Source of the DNA: Syntrophaceae bacterium UBA6109
GTDB lineage: Bacteria > Desulfobacterota > Syntrophia > Syntrophales > UBA6109
Assembly: GCA_002428445.1 (NCBI GenBank)
Contig: DIWJ01000052.1
Location: 10,001-74,000, forward strand
Direction: 5' to 3'
Length of the DNA stretch: 64,000 nucleotides
Under the pieces are notes generated by a model. It had not been told where the DNA came from, did not search any database, and saw nothing but the letters and a program-made list of their open reading frames with translations. A program made the translations under genes and the position numbers. Of this stretch, positions 44,003 through 52,109 are shown piece after piece; position 1 is the stretch's first letter, and every line of letters begins with the position of its first letter.

Positions 44003-45754
44003 TTAATATTTCCGCTCAACCGGCTTCCACTTGGTGATGGCTACCGGCTTGTAAGAGAGTTTCGGCCCGTCCTGACTGTAAGTGACCAGCGAGTGCTTCA
44101 GCCATTTTTCGTCATCACGCGTCGGGAAATCCGTGCGGGCATGCGCCCCGCGGGATTCCTCGCGCGCCAGGGCGGCCGTTATGAGCGCTTCAGCCAGATT
44201 CAGGAGATTTTCCACTTCCAGGGCATTGATCAGGTTGGTGTTGTAGACCTGGCCCTTATCCTGAATCGAGATGCGCTGATATCGCTGTTTGAGATCCTGA
44301 ACCTTCTTCAGGCCTTCGCTCATGCTCTTGGCCGTACGGTAAACACCGGCGTGCTGATCCATCGCGATGCGGAGTTCCTTCTTGATGTCGTACTGGTTTT
44401 CCGTTCCCTTGCGGTTCAGGAGTTCGACAAAGATGCGGGCACATTCCGCGTCGATGGCATCCCCGCGCAGTTTCGGCATCGGCGGATCGGCGTTGAGATA
44501 CTTGACGATCTCGGCTCCCGTGATCCCGCCCCAGACGAGGCACTCCGCCGTGGAATTGCAGCCGAGGCGATTGGCGCCGTGCATGGAGTGGCAGGCAACC
44601 TCGCCGGCCGCCCATACCCCCTTGACTTTTGCCGCGCCGTTGATGTCCGCCTCGATTCCGCCCATGCTGTAGTGCGCAACCGGCCGAACCGGAATCGGCT
44701 TCAGAATCGGATCGAGGCCCAGGAACTTCATGCAGACTTCACGAATCAGGGGCAGGGCATGATTGATCTTCTCCGCTCCCAGGTGCGTGAGGTCCAGGTG
44801 GACGTAGTCGAGGCCGTCCGGACCCTTAAAACCGCGGCCCTCCAGGATCTCGGTCATTTCCGACCGGGAAACGATGTCGCGTGGCGCCAGCTCCATGAAT
44901 TTTGCGGCATACTTTTCCATGAGCCGCTTGCCTTCGTTGTTTTTCAGGTATCCGCCTTCACCGCGGCAGGCCTCGGTCATGAGAATACCCGACGGGACAA
45001 GCCCCGTGGGATGGAACTGGAGGAATTCAGGATCTTCAATGCACATTCCGGCCTTGTAGGCCAGCGCCTGACCGTCGCCGCTGACGGTCTGGGAATACGT
45101 GGTGAATCCGTAGAGCGTTCCCAACCCGCCGGTGGCGATCAGCAACGCCTTTGCCCGCAGCACCATGAATTTCCCGGTCGGCATGAAAATGCCTGCGAGC
45201 CCGCAGAATTCCCCGTTTTCCACGAGAATGGACGTGGCAAAAAATTCGTCGTAGCGGGAAAAGTTCTTGTACTGCATGAAGGTGTCGTAGAGCGTCTGCA
45301 CCTCGAAGAAACCGGTCTTGTCCGCCGCCATCGTCGCCCTTGGAAAGCTGTGCCCTCCGAAGGGGCGCTGCTGGATGCTGCCGTCCGGACGCCTCGACCA
45401 CGGCATTCCCCAGTGATCCATCAGCAGGATCTCCTTGGGGCTGGTTTCCACAAACCGGTCGACGACATCCTGGTCGGCGAGGAAATCGGCGCCTTTCACC
45501 GTATCCCAGGAGTGGAGTTCCAGATTGTCTCCCTCTTCCTCCCGGAGAACGGCCGCCGTTCCACCCTCGGCGCACACCGAGTGCGGACGCTGAATCTGGA
45601 CTTTGGAGACGAGACCGATATTGATGGCATCACCGGACTTGCGGGCGATCTCCACGGCGGCCCGCAACCCTGCCAATCCCGTTCCGAATATCAACACATC
45701 GTGAGTGACAATTTCCGTTTCTCTTCCACCGTATCCGGTAGTTTTCATATCCAC
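44003..45754 (-). CDS. frdA: Fumarate reductase/succinate dehydrogenase flavoprotein subunit (first complex)
   Basis: A 583-residue flavoprotein. The FAD-binding N-terminus contains VLIFGTGLAGLRAAVE and the likely covalent-FAD histidine in QRPHSVCAEGG. Substrate-site motifs are EFLQFHPTGLVPSG near 245, SRSEMTEI near 300 and AHYSMGGIEADINGAAKVKG near 372. It interconverts fumarate and succinate with quinone. The direction is not set by sequence, but grouping with malic enzyme and fumarase fits a reductive C4 branch or, reversed, succinate oxidation during syntrophic growth. Confidence 0.93.
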   Translation of the reverse strand: MDMKTTGYGGRETEIVTHDVLIFGTGLAGLRAAVEIARKSGDAINIGLVSKVQIQRPHSVCAEGGTAAVLREEEGDNLELHSWDTVKGADFLADQDVVDRFVETSPKEILLMDHWGMPWSRRPDGSIQQRPFGGHSFPRATMAADKTGFFEVQTLYDTFMQYKNFSRYDEFFATSILVENGEFCGLAGIFMPTGKFMVLRAKALLIATGGLGTLYGFTTYSQTVSGDGQALAYKAGMCIEDPEFLQFHPTGLVPSGILMTEACRGEGGYLKNNEGKRLMEKYAAKFMELAPRDIVSRSEMTEILEGRGFKGPDGLDYVHLDLTHLGAEKINHALPLIREVCMKFLGLDPILKPIPVRPVAHYSMGGIEADINGAAKVKGVWAAGEVACHSMHGANRLGCNSTAECLVWGGITGAEIVKYLNADPPMPKLRGDAIDAECARIFVELLNRKGTENQYDIKKELRIAMDQHAGVYRTAKSMSEGLKKVQDLKQRYQRISIQDKGQVYNTNLINALEVENLLNLAEALITAALAREESRGAHARTDFPTRDDEKWLKHSLVTYSQDGPKLSYKPVAITKWKPVERKY

Positions 45755-45777
45755 CCACCTTTATCGAGTATTTGACG

Positions 45778-46335
45778 TCAGTCTTTACGGTATTTCTTCG
45801 CGCCCTCCACGTAGAGATCGTTTCCCTTGGTGTCGTTGATGACCACCGCCGGAAAATCTTCGACCTCCAGCCGATGAATGGCTTCCGGTCCCAGGTCCTC
45901 GTAGGCGACGACCTTCGCCTTCTTGATGCTCCTGGCCAGCACAGCTCCGGCGCCGCCCGTGGCGCCGAAGTAAATGGCCTTGTACTTCTTCATCGCCTCG
46001 ATGACTTCGGGAGCGCGGTTGCCTTTACCAATCATGCCCTTCATCCCCAGTTCCATCATTTTCGGGGCGTAGGCATCCATGCGGTAACTCGTCGTCGGTC
46101 CAGCGGAGCCGATCGGTTTGCCCGGTCTGGCCGGGGTCGGGCCGACATAGTAAATGATCTGTCCCTTGACATCGATGGGCAGTTCCTTGCCCTGCTTGAT
46201 GAGATCGATCATCCGCTTATGCGCTGAATCTCTGCCTGTATAAATGACGCCCGTGATCAGGACCTTGTCGCCGATCTTCAATTTGTCGACATCCGCATCG
46301 GTCAAGGGGGTCTTCAGTCGAATCTCGTTTGCCAT
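45778..46335 (-). CDS. fumB: Class I fumarate hydratase, beta subunit
   Basis: A 185-residue protein matching the C-terminal domain of class I fumarases, with IRLKTPLTDADVDKLKIGD at the start, GRDSAHKRMIDLI near 34 and GPTTSYRMDAYAPKM near 80. It pairs with the iron-sulfur alpha subunit encoded directly upstream. The start at 46335 follows GGAGGA. Together they hydrate fumarate to L-malate. Confidence 0.92.
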   Translation of the reverse strand: MANEIRLKTPLTDADVDKLKIGDKVLITGVIYTGRDSAHKRMIDLIKQGKELPIDVKGQIIYYVGPTPARPGKPIGSAGPTTSYRMDAYAPKMMELGMKGMIGKGNRAPEVIEAMKKYKAIYFGATGGAGAVLARSIKKAKVVAYEDLGPEAIHRLEVEDFPAVVINDTKGNDLYVEGAKKYRKD

Positions 46336-46348
46336 GCTATTCCTCCAT

Positions 46349-47188
46349 TCAGATAGTCGCTTCCTTGTGCCTGTTTGCATGACACTGCACATTTACCGCC
46401 AGCGGGAGGCTGGCGATATGGCAAGGTTCCACCTCGAAGAAGACATCGAGCGCCGTGGTTGTGCCGCCATACCCCATGGGTCCGATCCCGAGTTTGTTGA
46501 TCCTTTCCAGGACCTCCTGCTCGAGTTTGGCAATCGCCGGATCGGGATTGCGCTCCCCCACCTTCCGTAACAACGCCTTTTTTGCCAGGATGGCCGTTCT
46601 CTCGAACGTTCCCCCGATCCCGACGCCGATAATGGTGGGAGGACAGGGATTGGAGCCGGATTCCTTCATCCGGTTGACGATAAAATCCTTGACGCCTTCG
46701 ATGCCCGCCGAGGGCGCCAGCATATGGACGCGGCTCATGTTTTCCGCGCCGCCCCCCTTGGGGACGGCCATGATCCTGATCTTGTCGCCGGGAACGATGT
46801 CGTAGTGGATGATCGCCGGGGTGTTGTCCCCCGTGTTCTTCCCCGTGATGGGATCACGGGCTGATTTTCTCAGATAGCCATCCTTGTAGGCCTGACGGAC
46901 ACCCTCGTTGAGGGCTTCCCGCATATTCCCGCCCACGATGTGGACGTCTTGACCGATGTCGACGAAGAGGACCGCAAGACCCGTGTCCTGGCAGATCGGA
47001 TATTCGCCTTCCGCGGAAATTCCGACGTTTTCCTTGAGCTCCTTCAGAACTTCCCTTGCGACGGGCGATTCGTCCGTCGCAATCGCCTTGTCGAAGGCGT
47101 CCACAATATCCTGCCCTATGTTGTAATTTGCATCGATCAGCAGTTTTTTTACCGTTGGTATGATTTCGCTGACGTGGACCTCTCTCAT
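46349..47188 (-). CDS. fumA: Class I fumarate hydratase, alpha subunit
   Basis: A 279-residue protein matching the N-terminal domain of class I fumarases. Three cysteines that hold the catalytic 4Fe-4S cluster are seen in PICQDTGLAV near 63, SNPCPPTIIG near 182 and VNVQCHANRH near 268. The GIGIGGTFE-type glycine-rich region is also present. It is encoded 13 bases before its beta subunit and 13 bases after malic enzyme. Its oxygen-sensitive cluster fits an anaerobe. Confidence 0.92.
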   Translation of the reverse strand: MREVHVSEIIPTVKKLLIDANYNIGQDIVDAFDKAIATDESPVAREVLKELKENVGISAEGEYPICQDTGLAVLFVDIGQDVHIVGGNMREALNEGVRQAYKDGYLRKSARDPITGKNTGDNTPAIIHYDIVPGDKIRIMAVPKGGGAENMSRVHMLAPSAGIEGVKDFIVNRMKESGSNPCPPTIIGVGIGGTFERTAILAKKALLRKVGERNPDPAIAKLEQEVLERINKLGIGPMGYGGTTTALDVFFEVEPCHIASLPLAVNVQCHANRHKEATI

Positions 47189-47201
47189 GATAACCCCCTA
47201 T

Positions 47202-48656
47202 CTATTTGGCCTGAGCAATCGCTTTCTTGAGCGCCTTTTCCAGCATGCTGATGGGCGGTTTCCTGATGAAGCCTTTCGCCATCAGGGTGTCCGTCAGCTT
47301 CCTCGATTCGGAAATATCGTCATAGGCCTTCTTGTAGACTTCTTTGGCGGACATCTTCACCCTGGCAACGCCGTCCTTGATGGCCTGCATGGCAACGTCC
47401 CTGGCTTCGGAGGGAAAGACTTCCCATTCCGTCATCTTCGGAACGATGTCATCCGGATTGATACCTCGTTTCTCCGCCGTCTTGGCCAGGCAGGTCGCGG
47501 CGGCGATCGCCATCCCATCCGTGATCTTCGACGCCTTCACCAGGGAGGCGCCTTTGAGGATGCCGGGGAAGCCGATGGAGTTGTTCACCTGGTTGGGGAA
47601 GTCGCCGCGGCCGGTGGCCACGACATAGGCGCCCGCTTCCTTCGCTTCGTAGGGATAGATTTCGGGAACGGGGTTGGCGCAGCAGAAGACGATGGACTTC
47701 TTCGCCATGGACTTCACCCACTCGCCCTTGATGACGCCCGGTCCCGGAGTGGAAAGCGAAATCAGCACGTCGGCACCCTTCATGGCATCCTGGATGTTGT
47801 TAACCCTCTTGGGATTCGTCGCCTCGCAGATTTCCCACTTGCGGTAGTAGCGTTTGTCGGCCTCGATGTCCTTGCGGCCCTTGTGCAACCCGCCCTTGGA
47901 ATCGCACATCACGATGTTGTCCGGATCGGCGCCCGCCGCGAGGATCAGACGGACGATCGTCGTGTTGGAGGCGCCGGCGCCGAAGAAGGCCATCTTCACC
48001 TTGCTCATCTGCTTCCCGGCAACCTTCAGGGCGTTGATCAAGCCGCCGAGGGTCACGCAGGCGGTGCCCTGTGCATCGTCGTGCCAGACGGGGATTTCAC
48101 ATTCTTCCCGGAGGGTGTCCAGAACCTTGAAGCAGTTCGGCTGGGAGATGTCTTCGAGGTTGACCGCGCCGACGCTCGGCTGCAGCATCTTCACGAACTC
48201 GATGATCTTGTCAGCGTCGTGCTCGCCCTTCTTGTTGTAGCTGTTCACGCACAGCGCGATCGCGTCCAGACCGCCAAGATACTTGATGAGAAAAGCCTTG
48301 CCTTCCATGACTCCCAGGCCGCCCGAAGGGGTGCAGTCGCCGTCGCCGAGGACACGGGTGGAATCGCTGACCACCGCCACGAGGTTCGCGCGGTTGGAGA
48401 GCTCGAAAGAAAGGGCATTGTCGTCACGGATGGACGTCGAAATCTTCGATACGCCCGGGCTGTAGTAGACGTTGAACCAGTTGAAGCTGTACAGACCGGC
48501 CTTCGGGACCGTCATCATCTTGCCGCCGTAGAACCTGTGGGCCTCAAGCGCCAGTTCCTTCAGAAAAATCGTCTGCCCCTTGGCGATCTGCGCAGGCGTG
48601 AAGTTCTTCGGGAAAGCCTTCTTCAGGTCCTTCATCTTGAGATCGATCTTGGCCAT
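47202..48656 (-). CDS. Malic enzyme (NAD(P)-dependent malate dehydrogenase, decarboxylating)
   Basis: A 484-residue malic enzyme, without the phosphotransacetylase-like extension found in longer bacterial forms. Recognisable regions are AGLYSFNWFNVYYSPGVS near 53, VVSDSTRVLGDGD near 93, VWHDDAQGTACV near 190 and the nucleotide-binding FFGAGASNTTIVRLIL near 222. It should convert malate to pyruvate and CO2, or the reverse. It is the first gene of the operon continuing with fumarase and Frd. The cofactor preference is not clear from the sequence. Confidence 0.9.
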   Translation of the reverse strand: MAKIDLKMKDLKKAFPKNFTPAQIAKGQTIFLKELALEAHRFYGGKMMTVPKAGLYSFNWFNVYYSPGVSKISTSIRDDNALSFELSNRANLVAVVSDSTRVLGDGDCTPSGGLGVMEGKAFLIKYLGGLDAIALCVNSYNKKGEHDADKIIEFVKMLQPSVGAVNLEDISQPNCFKVLDTLREECEIPVWHDDAQGTACVTLGGLINALKVAGKQMSKVKMAFFGAGASNTTIVRLILAAGADPDNIVMCDSKGGLHKGRKDIEADKRYYRKWEICEATNPKRVNNIQDAMKGADVLISLSTPGPGVIKGEWVKSMAKKSIVFCCANPVPEIYPYEAKEAGAYVVATGRGDFPNQVNNSIGFPGILKGASLVKASKITDGMAIAAATCLAKTAEKRGINPDDIVPKMTEWEVFPSEARDVAMQAIKDGVARVKMSAKEVYKKAYDDISESRKLTDTLMAKGFIRKPPISMLEKALKKAIAQAK

Positions 48657-48793
48657 GCTGGAGTACTCCTTTCTCTCGGAAGAATTAAGGATTCAAAGAC
48701 TTGTTTTGAACGTTGGGAAATGGGTTTGGATGAGTTGCTTTTTTCAAATGCTGTCGCCATGAATATATACGCATTCTATAAATGCATTGACCT

Positions 48794-48820
48794 TTTATAA
48801 TAATGAAATGTAATAGTCAA
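48794..48820 (-). promoter_or_regulatory. Candidate promoter of the malic enzyme-fumarase-Frd operon
   Basis: On the minus strand TTGACT and TATAAA are 15 bases apart, shorter than the usual 17, about 140 bases upstream of the malic enzyme start. The short spacing makes this tentative. Confidence 0.35.
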
Positions 48821-48916
48821 GAAAAAAAGGGGGGCAAATCTTCAGTTACAAAATAATTATAACTATTCAATATTGTTTATGATTAAATTGTCATGCTCGG
48901 GGGGCGGCATTTTTTT

Positions 48917-48956
48917 GGTAATCATCTTTTACCAGGGCTGGTAAATCGTTTTTACC
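48917..48956. promoter_or_regulatory. Tandem GGTAA-N7-TTACC palindromes, likely operator
   Basis: Two 17-base sites of the form GGTAA-N7-TTACC (48917-48933 and 48940-48956) are separated by 6 bases, so their centres are 23 bases apart, about two helical turns. This suggests a dimeric regulator binding twice on one face of the DNA. The site is upstream of both divergent genes. Confidence 0.5.
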
Positions 48957-49016
48957 ATCACTGAGCGATAGCCGGAATCAAACTGCGGGGTGTAATTCGC
49001 AGGCCGATAGTGGTTA

Positions 49017-49045
49017 TTGCAACAGACCATCCTTACCCTTATAAT
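49017..49045 (+). promoter_or_regulatory. Sigma70-type promoter of the Usp gene
   Basis: TTGCAA and a perfect TATAAT are separated by 17 bases, 69 bases upstream of the Usp start. Confidence 0.7.
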
Positions 49046-49114
49046 GGCATTCGGTCTTTGTGAATTGCCTACCAAAGCACTTCACTGGATAATTGAAGAG
49101 GAGGTCCATACGCC

Positions 49115-49534
49115 ATGTTTCAGCATATCCTTGTACCTGTAGATTTTTCGAGCAAGAACAAGAAGGCCATCGACGTCGCGATGCGGATGGCCGAGTGTTC
49201 AGGTGCTTCCCTGACGCTTCTCCACGTGATCCAGACCGTCGCCGATGTCGATTTTTCCGAGCTTGAGACCTTCTACAGAAGGATGGAAAAGCGCGCCGTT
49301 CGTGCGCTTGACAAATTGGCATCTCCTCGCAAGGAGGTTGCCGTCAGCATTCGCAAAGAGATCATCTTCGGCGACCGCGTGAAGGAGATCCTGAAATACG
49401 TGACCGCCCGTAAGGTGGACGTCGTCGTCATGAATTCCCACCGCATCGATCCCAAGAACCTCACGCAGGGATGGGGCACCATCAGCTACAAGGTGGTGCT
49501 GCTGTGCCCGTCACCCGTGATGCTCGTGAAATAG
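49115..49534 (+). CDS. Universal stress protein (UspA family)
   Basis: A 139-residue single-domain Usp. It starts FQHILVPVDFSSKNKKAIDV, the canonical Usp first strand and loop, and ends VVLLCPSPVMLVK. The ATP-binding loop is degenerate: where G-x2-G-x9-G-S/T is expected, it reads HRIDPKNLTQGWGT, so nucleotide binding is doubtful. A strong GAGGAGG ribosome site and promoter precede it. A lipoprotein gene follows after 25 bases. Confidence 0.9.
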   Translation: MFQHILVPVDFSSKNKKAIDVAMRMAECSGASLTLLHVIQTVADVDFSELETFYRRMEKRAVRALDKLASPRKEVAVSIRKEIIFGDRVKEILKYVTARKVDVVVMNSHRIDPKNLTQGWGTISYKVVLLCPSPVMLVK

Positions 49535-49559
49535 ATTATTCCCAAAGGAGTGGTGTTTC

Positions 49560-51047
49560 ATGAAGAAGCCATCATTTTATTGCCGCGCGACTGTTTCTGT
49601 CTTCATGCTGTGTCTTCTGGCCGTTTTCTCTGGATGCGCGGAGATCCGTTTGAACACGCTTCCGTCACCGCCGCCGACGGCAAAGCTCCGCGTCCTGGTG
49701 CTTCCCATTACTTCCACACTGAATCCCCGCGGTGCATGGGTACCGTCCGAAAGAAATTTTGCGGAAAATCAATATCGAAAAGTCGCAAGGATTCTGGAAA
49801 GAAAAGGCATCTACCGGGTGATTCCCGAAGAGGAAGCTCGCGCCGCGACAGGGAACCAGTCAATCGAGGGATGGCAATGGGCAAGAGGTGACTGGAACCT
49901 CGCCAAGGAGGCCGGACGCGCCCTCCACGCCGACTATGTCTTGATCTTTGAACGAAAGTTCTCGGGCACCGTTGTCAGCAAACTCGTATTCCTCAGCCTG
50001 CGGACGGACAGGCTGTTCGAGGAAACCCTTGTCATGCCCACCATGGCGGTTTTTCGAATGGATGCCATGGATGAGCACAGGGAGATGATCGGCGCGGCTT
50101 ATCAGAAAATATTCATGGCAGCCAAAGGCGATATGTTTTTGACAGCCATCCAGAAAGGGAGAGCCATCGGCCCTCCGACAGAAAGGAAAGCTCCTGGACG
50201 CGGCACATCCGATGCTACGAAGAAGCGTCCCCATCCCTCCGCCGGACCGGTTGAAAAAATGAAACCTCCGGAGAGTGAAGCGCCGAAACCGCCGGCGGCT
50301 CATCCTTCCGACAAGGCACCGGGCGGGGTCACCGCGGCCGTCGAGAAAAAACAACCCGCTCCTCCAGCAAAAAAAGAACAGAAGCCAGAGCCGTCCGAAT
50401 TCAAAGCAGCCAAACCGCTTCCCTCCGTATCGCGCGCAGCGGAGACGACGCCGCCGAGGACACCTGCGTCCGTTACGGCCCCAGTGTCGCCTCCCGAGAA
50501 GACACCGGATCGGGCCATGGCGACCGTCGAAACAAAACTGCTGCCGCCCCCGGCGCGGACCGAGCCGACGGGAGGACCGGGTAAGGACAAACTCCCCGCC
50601 GGTCTCCAAACCATGATCGACAAACAACAGGCCGGTACGACGCGGAAAAGCAGACTCGTCGTATACGATTTTGACGCCGCCGACCAGCTCGATGTTGTCG
50701 CCATGATCCTCACCGAGGCATTGCGGGAAGAGCTCCACGAACTCGGCAAGTTTTTCCTGGTGAACCGGGAGAACATCGTTCAGGTGATGGACGAGCTGAA
50801 ATTGCAGCAATCGGGGATTGTGGATGAAGGCCAAGCCGTCCAGCTGGGGAAATGGCTGGCGGCGAATGAAACGGTAACGGGAAAGCTGACGTTGTTTGGA
50901 AACCTGTACGTCCTGCAGGCGAAGCGAACGGACATCCAATCGCTGGGAACACTCGGCATCGGATCGCTGAAAAGTCCCATGGGCAAGGAAGAGGAATTGC
51001 TCAACGGTCTGCCGTCATTGGCAAAAAAACTTGCGGGGGTCCCATAG
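49560..51047 (+). CDS. CsgG-like lipoprotein with proline-rich linker
   Basis: A 495-residue lipoprotein with a signal peptide and lipobox (LAVFSGC, lipidation at about Cys22). The first 200 residues resemble a surface- or periplasm-facing domain with KLRVLVLPITST near 43. A linker of about 160 residues rich in Pro, Lys and Ala follows. The last 125 residues look like a CsgG-type fold (RLVVYDFDAADQLDVVAMIL; GKFFLVNRENIVQVMDELKL; GKWLAANETVTGKLTL). No curli genes are near, so a secretion role is not supported; an envelope role is likely. Confidence 0.65.
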   Translation: MKKPSFYCRATVSVFMLCLLAVFSGCAEIRLNTLPSPPPTAKLRVLVLPITSTLNPRGAWVPSERNFAENQYRKVARILERKGIYRVIPEEEARAATGNQSIEGWQWARGDWNLAKEAGRALHADYVLIFERKFSGTVVSKLVFLSLRTDRLFEETLVMPTMAVFRMDAMDEHREMIGAAYQKIFMAAKGDMFLTAIQKGRAIGPPTERKAPGRGTSDATKKRPHPSAGPVEKMKPPESEAPKPPAAHPSDKAPGGVTAAVEKKQPAPPAKKEQKPEPSEFKAAKPLPSVSRAAETTPPRTPASVTAPVSPPEKTPDRAMATVETKLLPPPARTEPTGGPGKDKLPAGLQTMIDKQQAGTTRKSRLVVYDFDAADQLDVVAMILTEALREELHELGKFFLVNRENIVQVMDELKLQQSGIVDEGQAVQLGKWLAANETVTGKLTLFGNLYVLQAKRTDIQSLGTLGIGSLKSPMGKEEELLNGLPSLAKKLAGVP

Positions 51048-51082
51048 CCGTCACCAGGAAGATTCGCTGCGGAGCGGAAATG

Positions 51083-51117
51083 AAATGCCGGATGGACCGG
51101 GCGTCCATCCGGCATTT
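51083..51117. terminator. Bidirectional terminator between convergent genes
   Basis: AAATGCCGGATGGAC and GTCCATCCGGCATTT form a perfect 15-bp stem with a 5-base loop. A and T runs at the stem base let it work for both the lipoprotein gene (plus) and the aldolase gene (minus). Confidence 0.82.
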
Positions 51118-51164
51118 TCCGTTCTCCTGTCTGCCGTCGGCTCCGTTCCTTCGTGCAGTGACGA

Positions 51165-52052
51165 TTACAGCGCACCGATGTCTTTCAGAATCTTTTCCAG
51201 GGCCTTTCTCTCCTCGGGATTCAACCGTTTCTGAGGCGGCATGGGAGGCCCCACGGGAAAGCCCTGCATCTCCAGACCCGCCTTCACGCAGGCGGACAGG
51301 GAGAACCGCTGGAAGGCGACGTTTATAGACCATTGCTTGATCTGCAGGCGCGCCGCCTCTTCCCATCTTCCCTGCTTCGCCGTTTCGTACAGCTCGATGC
51401 TCTGTTTGGGAATGATGCAGGCGGGGCCAGACATCCAGCCCGCACCGCCGATCAGGAACATGAACAGCGGAACGGAGGAGGTGTCGCTGAAGATCTTGAT
51501 CCGGTTGCCGAGTGCGGACACGATCGACATGATTTTCCCGACGTTGCCGGATGCGTCTTTCAAGTACTGGATGTTGGGTTCTTCGGCCAGCTGCTTCAGG
51601 GCATCCACGGTGAAGTCCCATGTCTGAAACTTCGGATTCGTATAGAGTGTGATGGGACAGGAGACCGACCGCGCGATGGCCCGAAAATGGCCGACAACCT
51701 GAGGCTCGCCCAACGGGAAATAGCTGGGCATGATGGTGAGAATGCCGTCCACACCCAGCTTCTCGATTTCTGCCGCTTCGCGGACCGCTCCCGGCGTGGA
51801 CATGCTGCAGATCCCCGCAACGACAGGAACGCGCCCGGCCGCCGCGCTCATGACGACCTCCACGGTCCTCTTTCTCGTCGCCCAGTCAAGATAGGGCGCT
51901 TCGCCGGTGCTGCCCAGCGGTGTGACGCCGTGGACGCCCTGGCGGATCAGGTGATCGACCACATCGGCAAGAACCTGTTCCTTGAGCCGTCCCTGTTCAT
52001 CCAGGGGCGTGACAAGATAGGGGAAAATACCGTGCAATTCCTTTCCAGCCAT
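51165..52052 (-). CDS. DapA-family aldolase/synthase
   Basis: A 295-residue member of the dihydrodipicolinate synthase family with the usual active-site elements: GSTGEAPYL near 47, the tyrosine in TLYTNPK near 138 and the Schiff-base lysine in YLKDASG near 164. These enzymes join or split pyruvate and an aldehyde, or act on other 2-oxo acids. Its place as last gene of the second carboxylate cluster suggests a catabolic role, for instance a 2-oxo acid aldolase, rather than lysine synthesis. The substrate is not readable. Confidence 0.85.
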   Translation of the reverse strand: MAGKELHGIFPYLVTPLDEQGRLKEQVLADVVDHLIRQGVHGVTPLGSTGEAPYLDWATRKRTVEVVMSAAAGRVPVVAGICSMSTPGAVREAAEIEKLGVDGILTIMPSYFPLGEPQVVGHFRAIARSVSCPITLYTNPKFQTWDFTVDALKQLAEEPNIQYLKDASGNVGKIMSIVSALGNRIKIFSDTSSVPLFMFLIGGAGWMSGPACIIPKQSIELYETAKQGRWEEAARLQIKQWSINVAFQRFSLSACVKAGLEMQGFPVGPPMPPQKRLNPEERKALEKILKDIGAL

Positions 52053-52109
52053 GACATGCCTCCTCAGCCTCTATCCATCGGCGTACACCCGTGATGATCG
52101 GCGGGCCGC

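Larger units (their letters stand above)
48657..49114. other. AT-rich divergent control region
   Basis: This 458-base region lies between malic enzyme (minus) and the Usp gene (plus) and is much richer in A and T than its surroundings. It holds a candidate minus-strand promoter, a tandem pair of palindromes and a good plus-strand promoter. No gene is seen. Confidence 0.6.

Noticed and set aside
43967..45775. Plus-strand open frame of 602 codons opposite frdA
   Set aside because: Antisense shadow; frdA carries FAD and substrate motifs on the other strand.
49560..51047. Curli secretion protein CsgG
   Set aside because: Only the C-terminal 125 residues resemble the fold, the protein is nearly twice as long with a proline-rich linker, and no curli genes are present.
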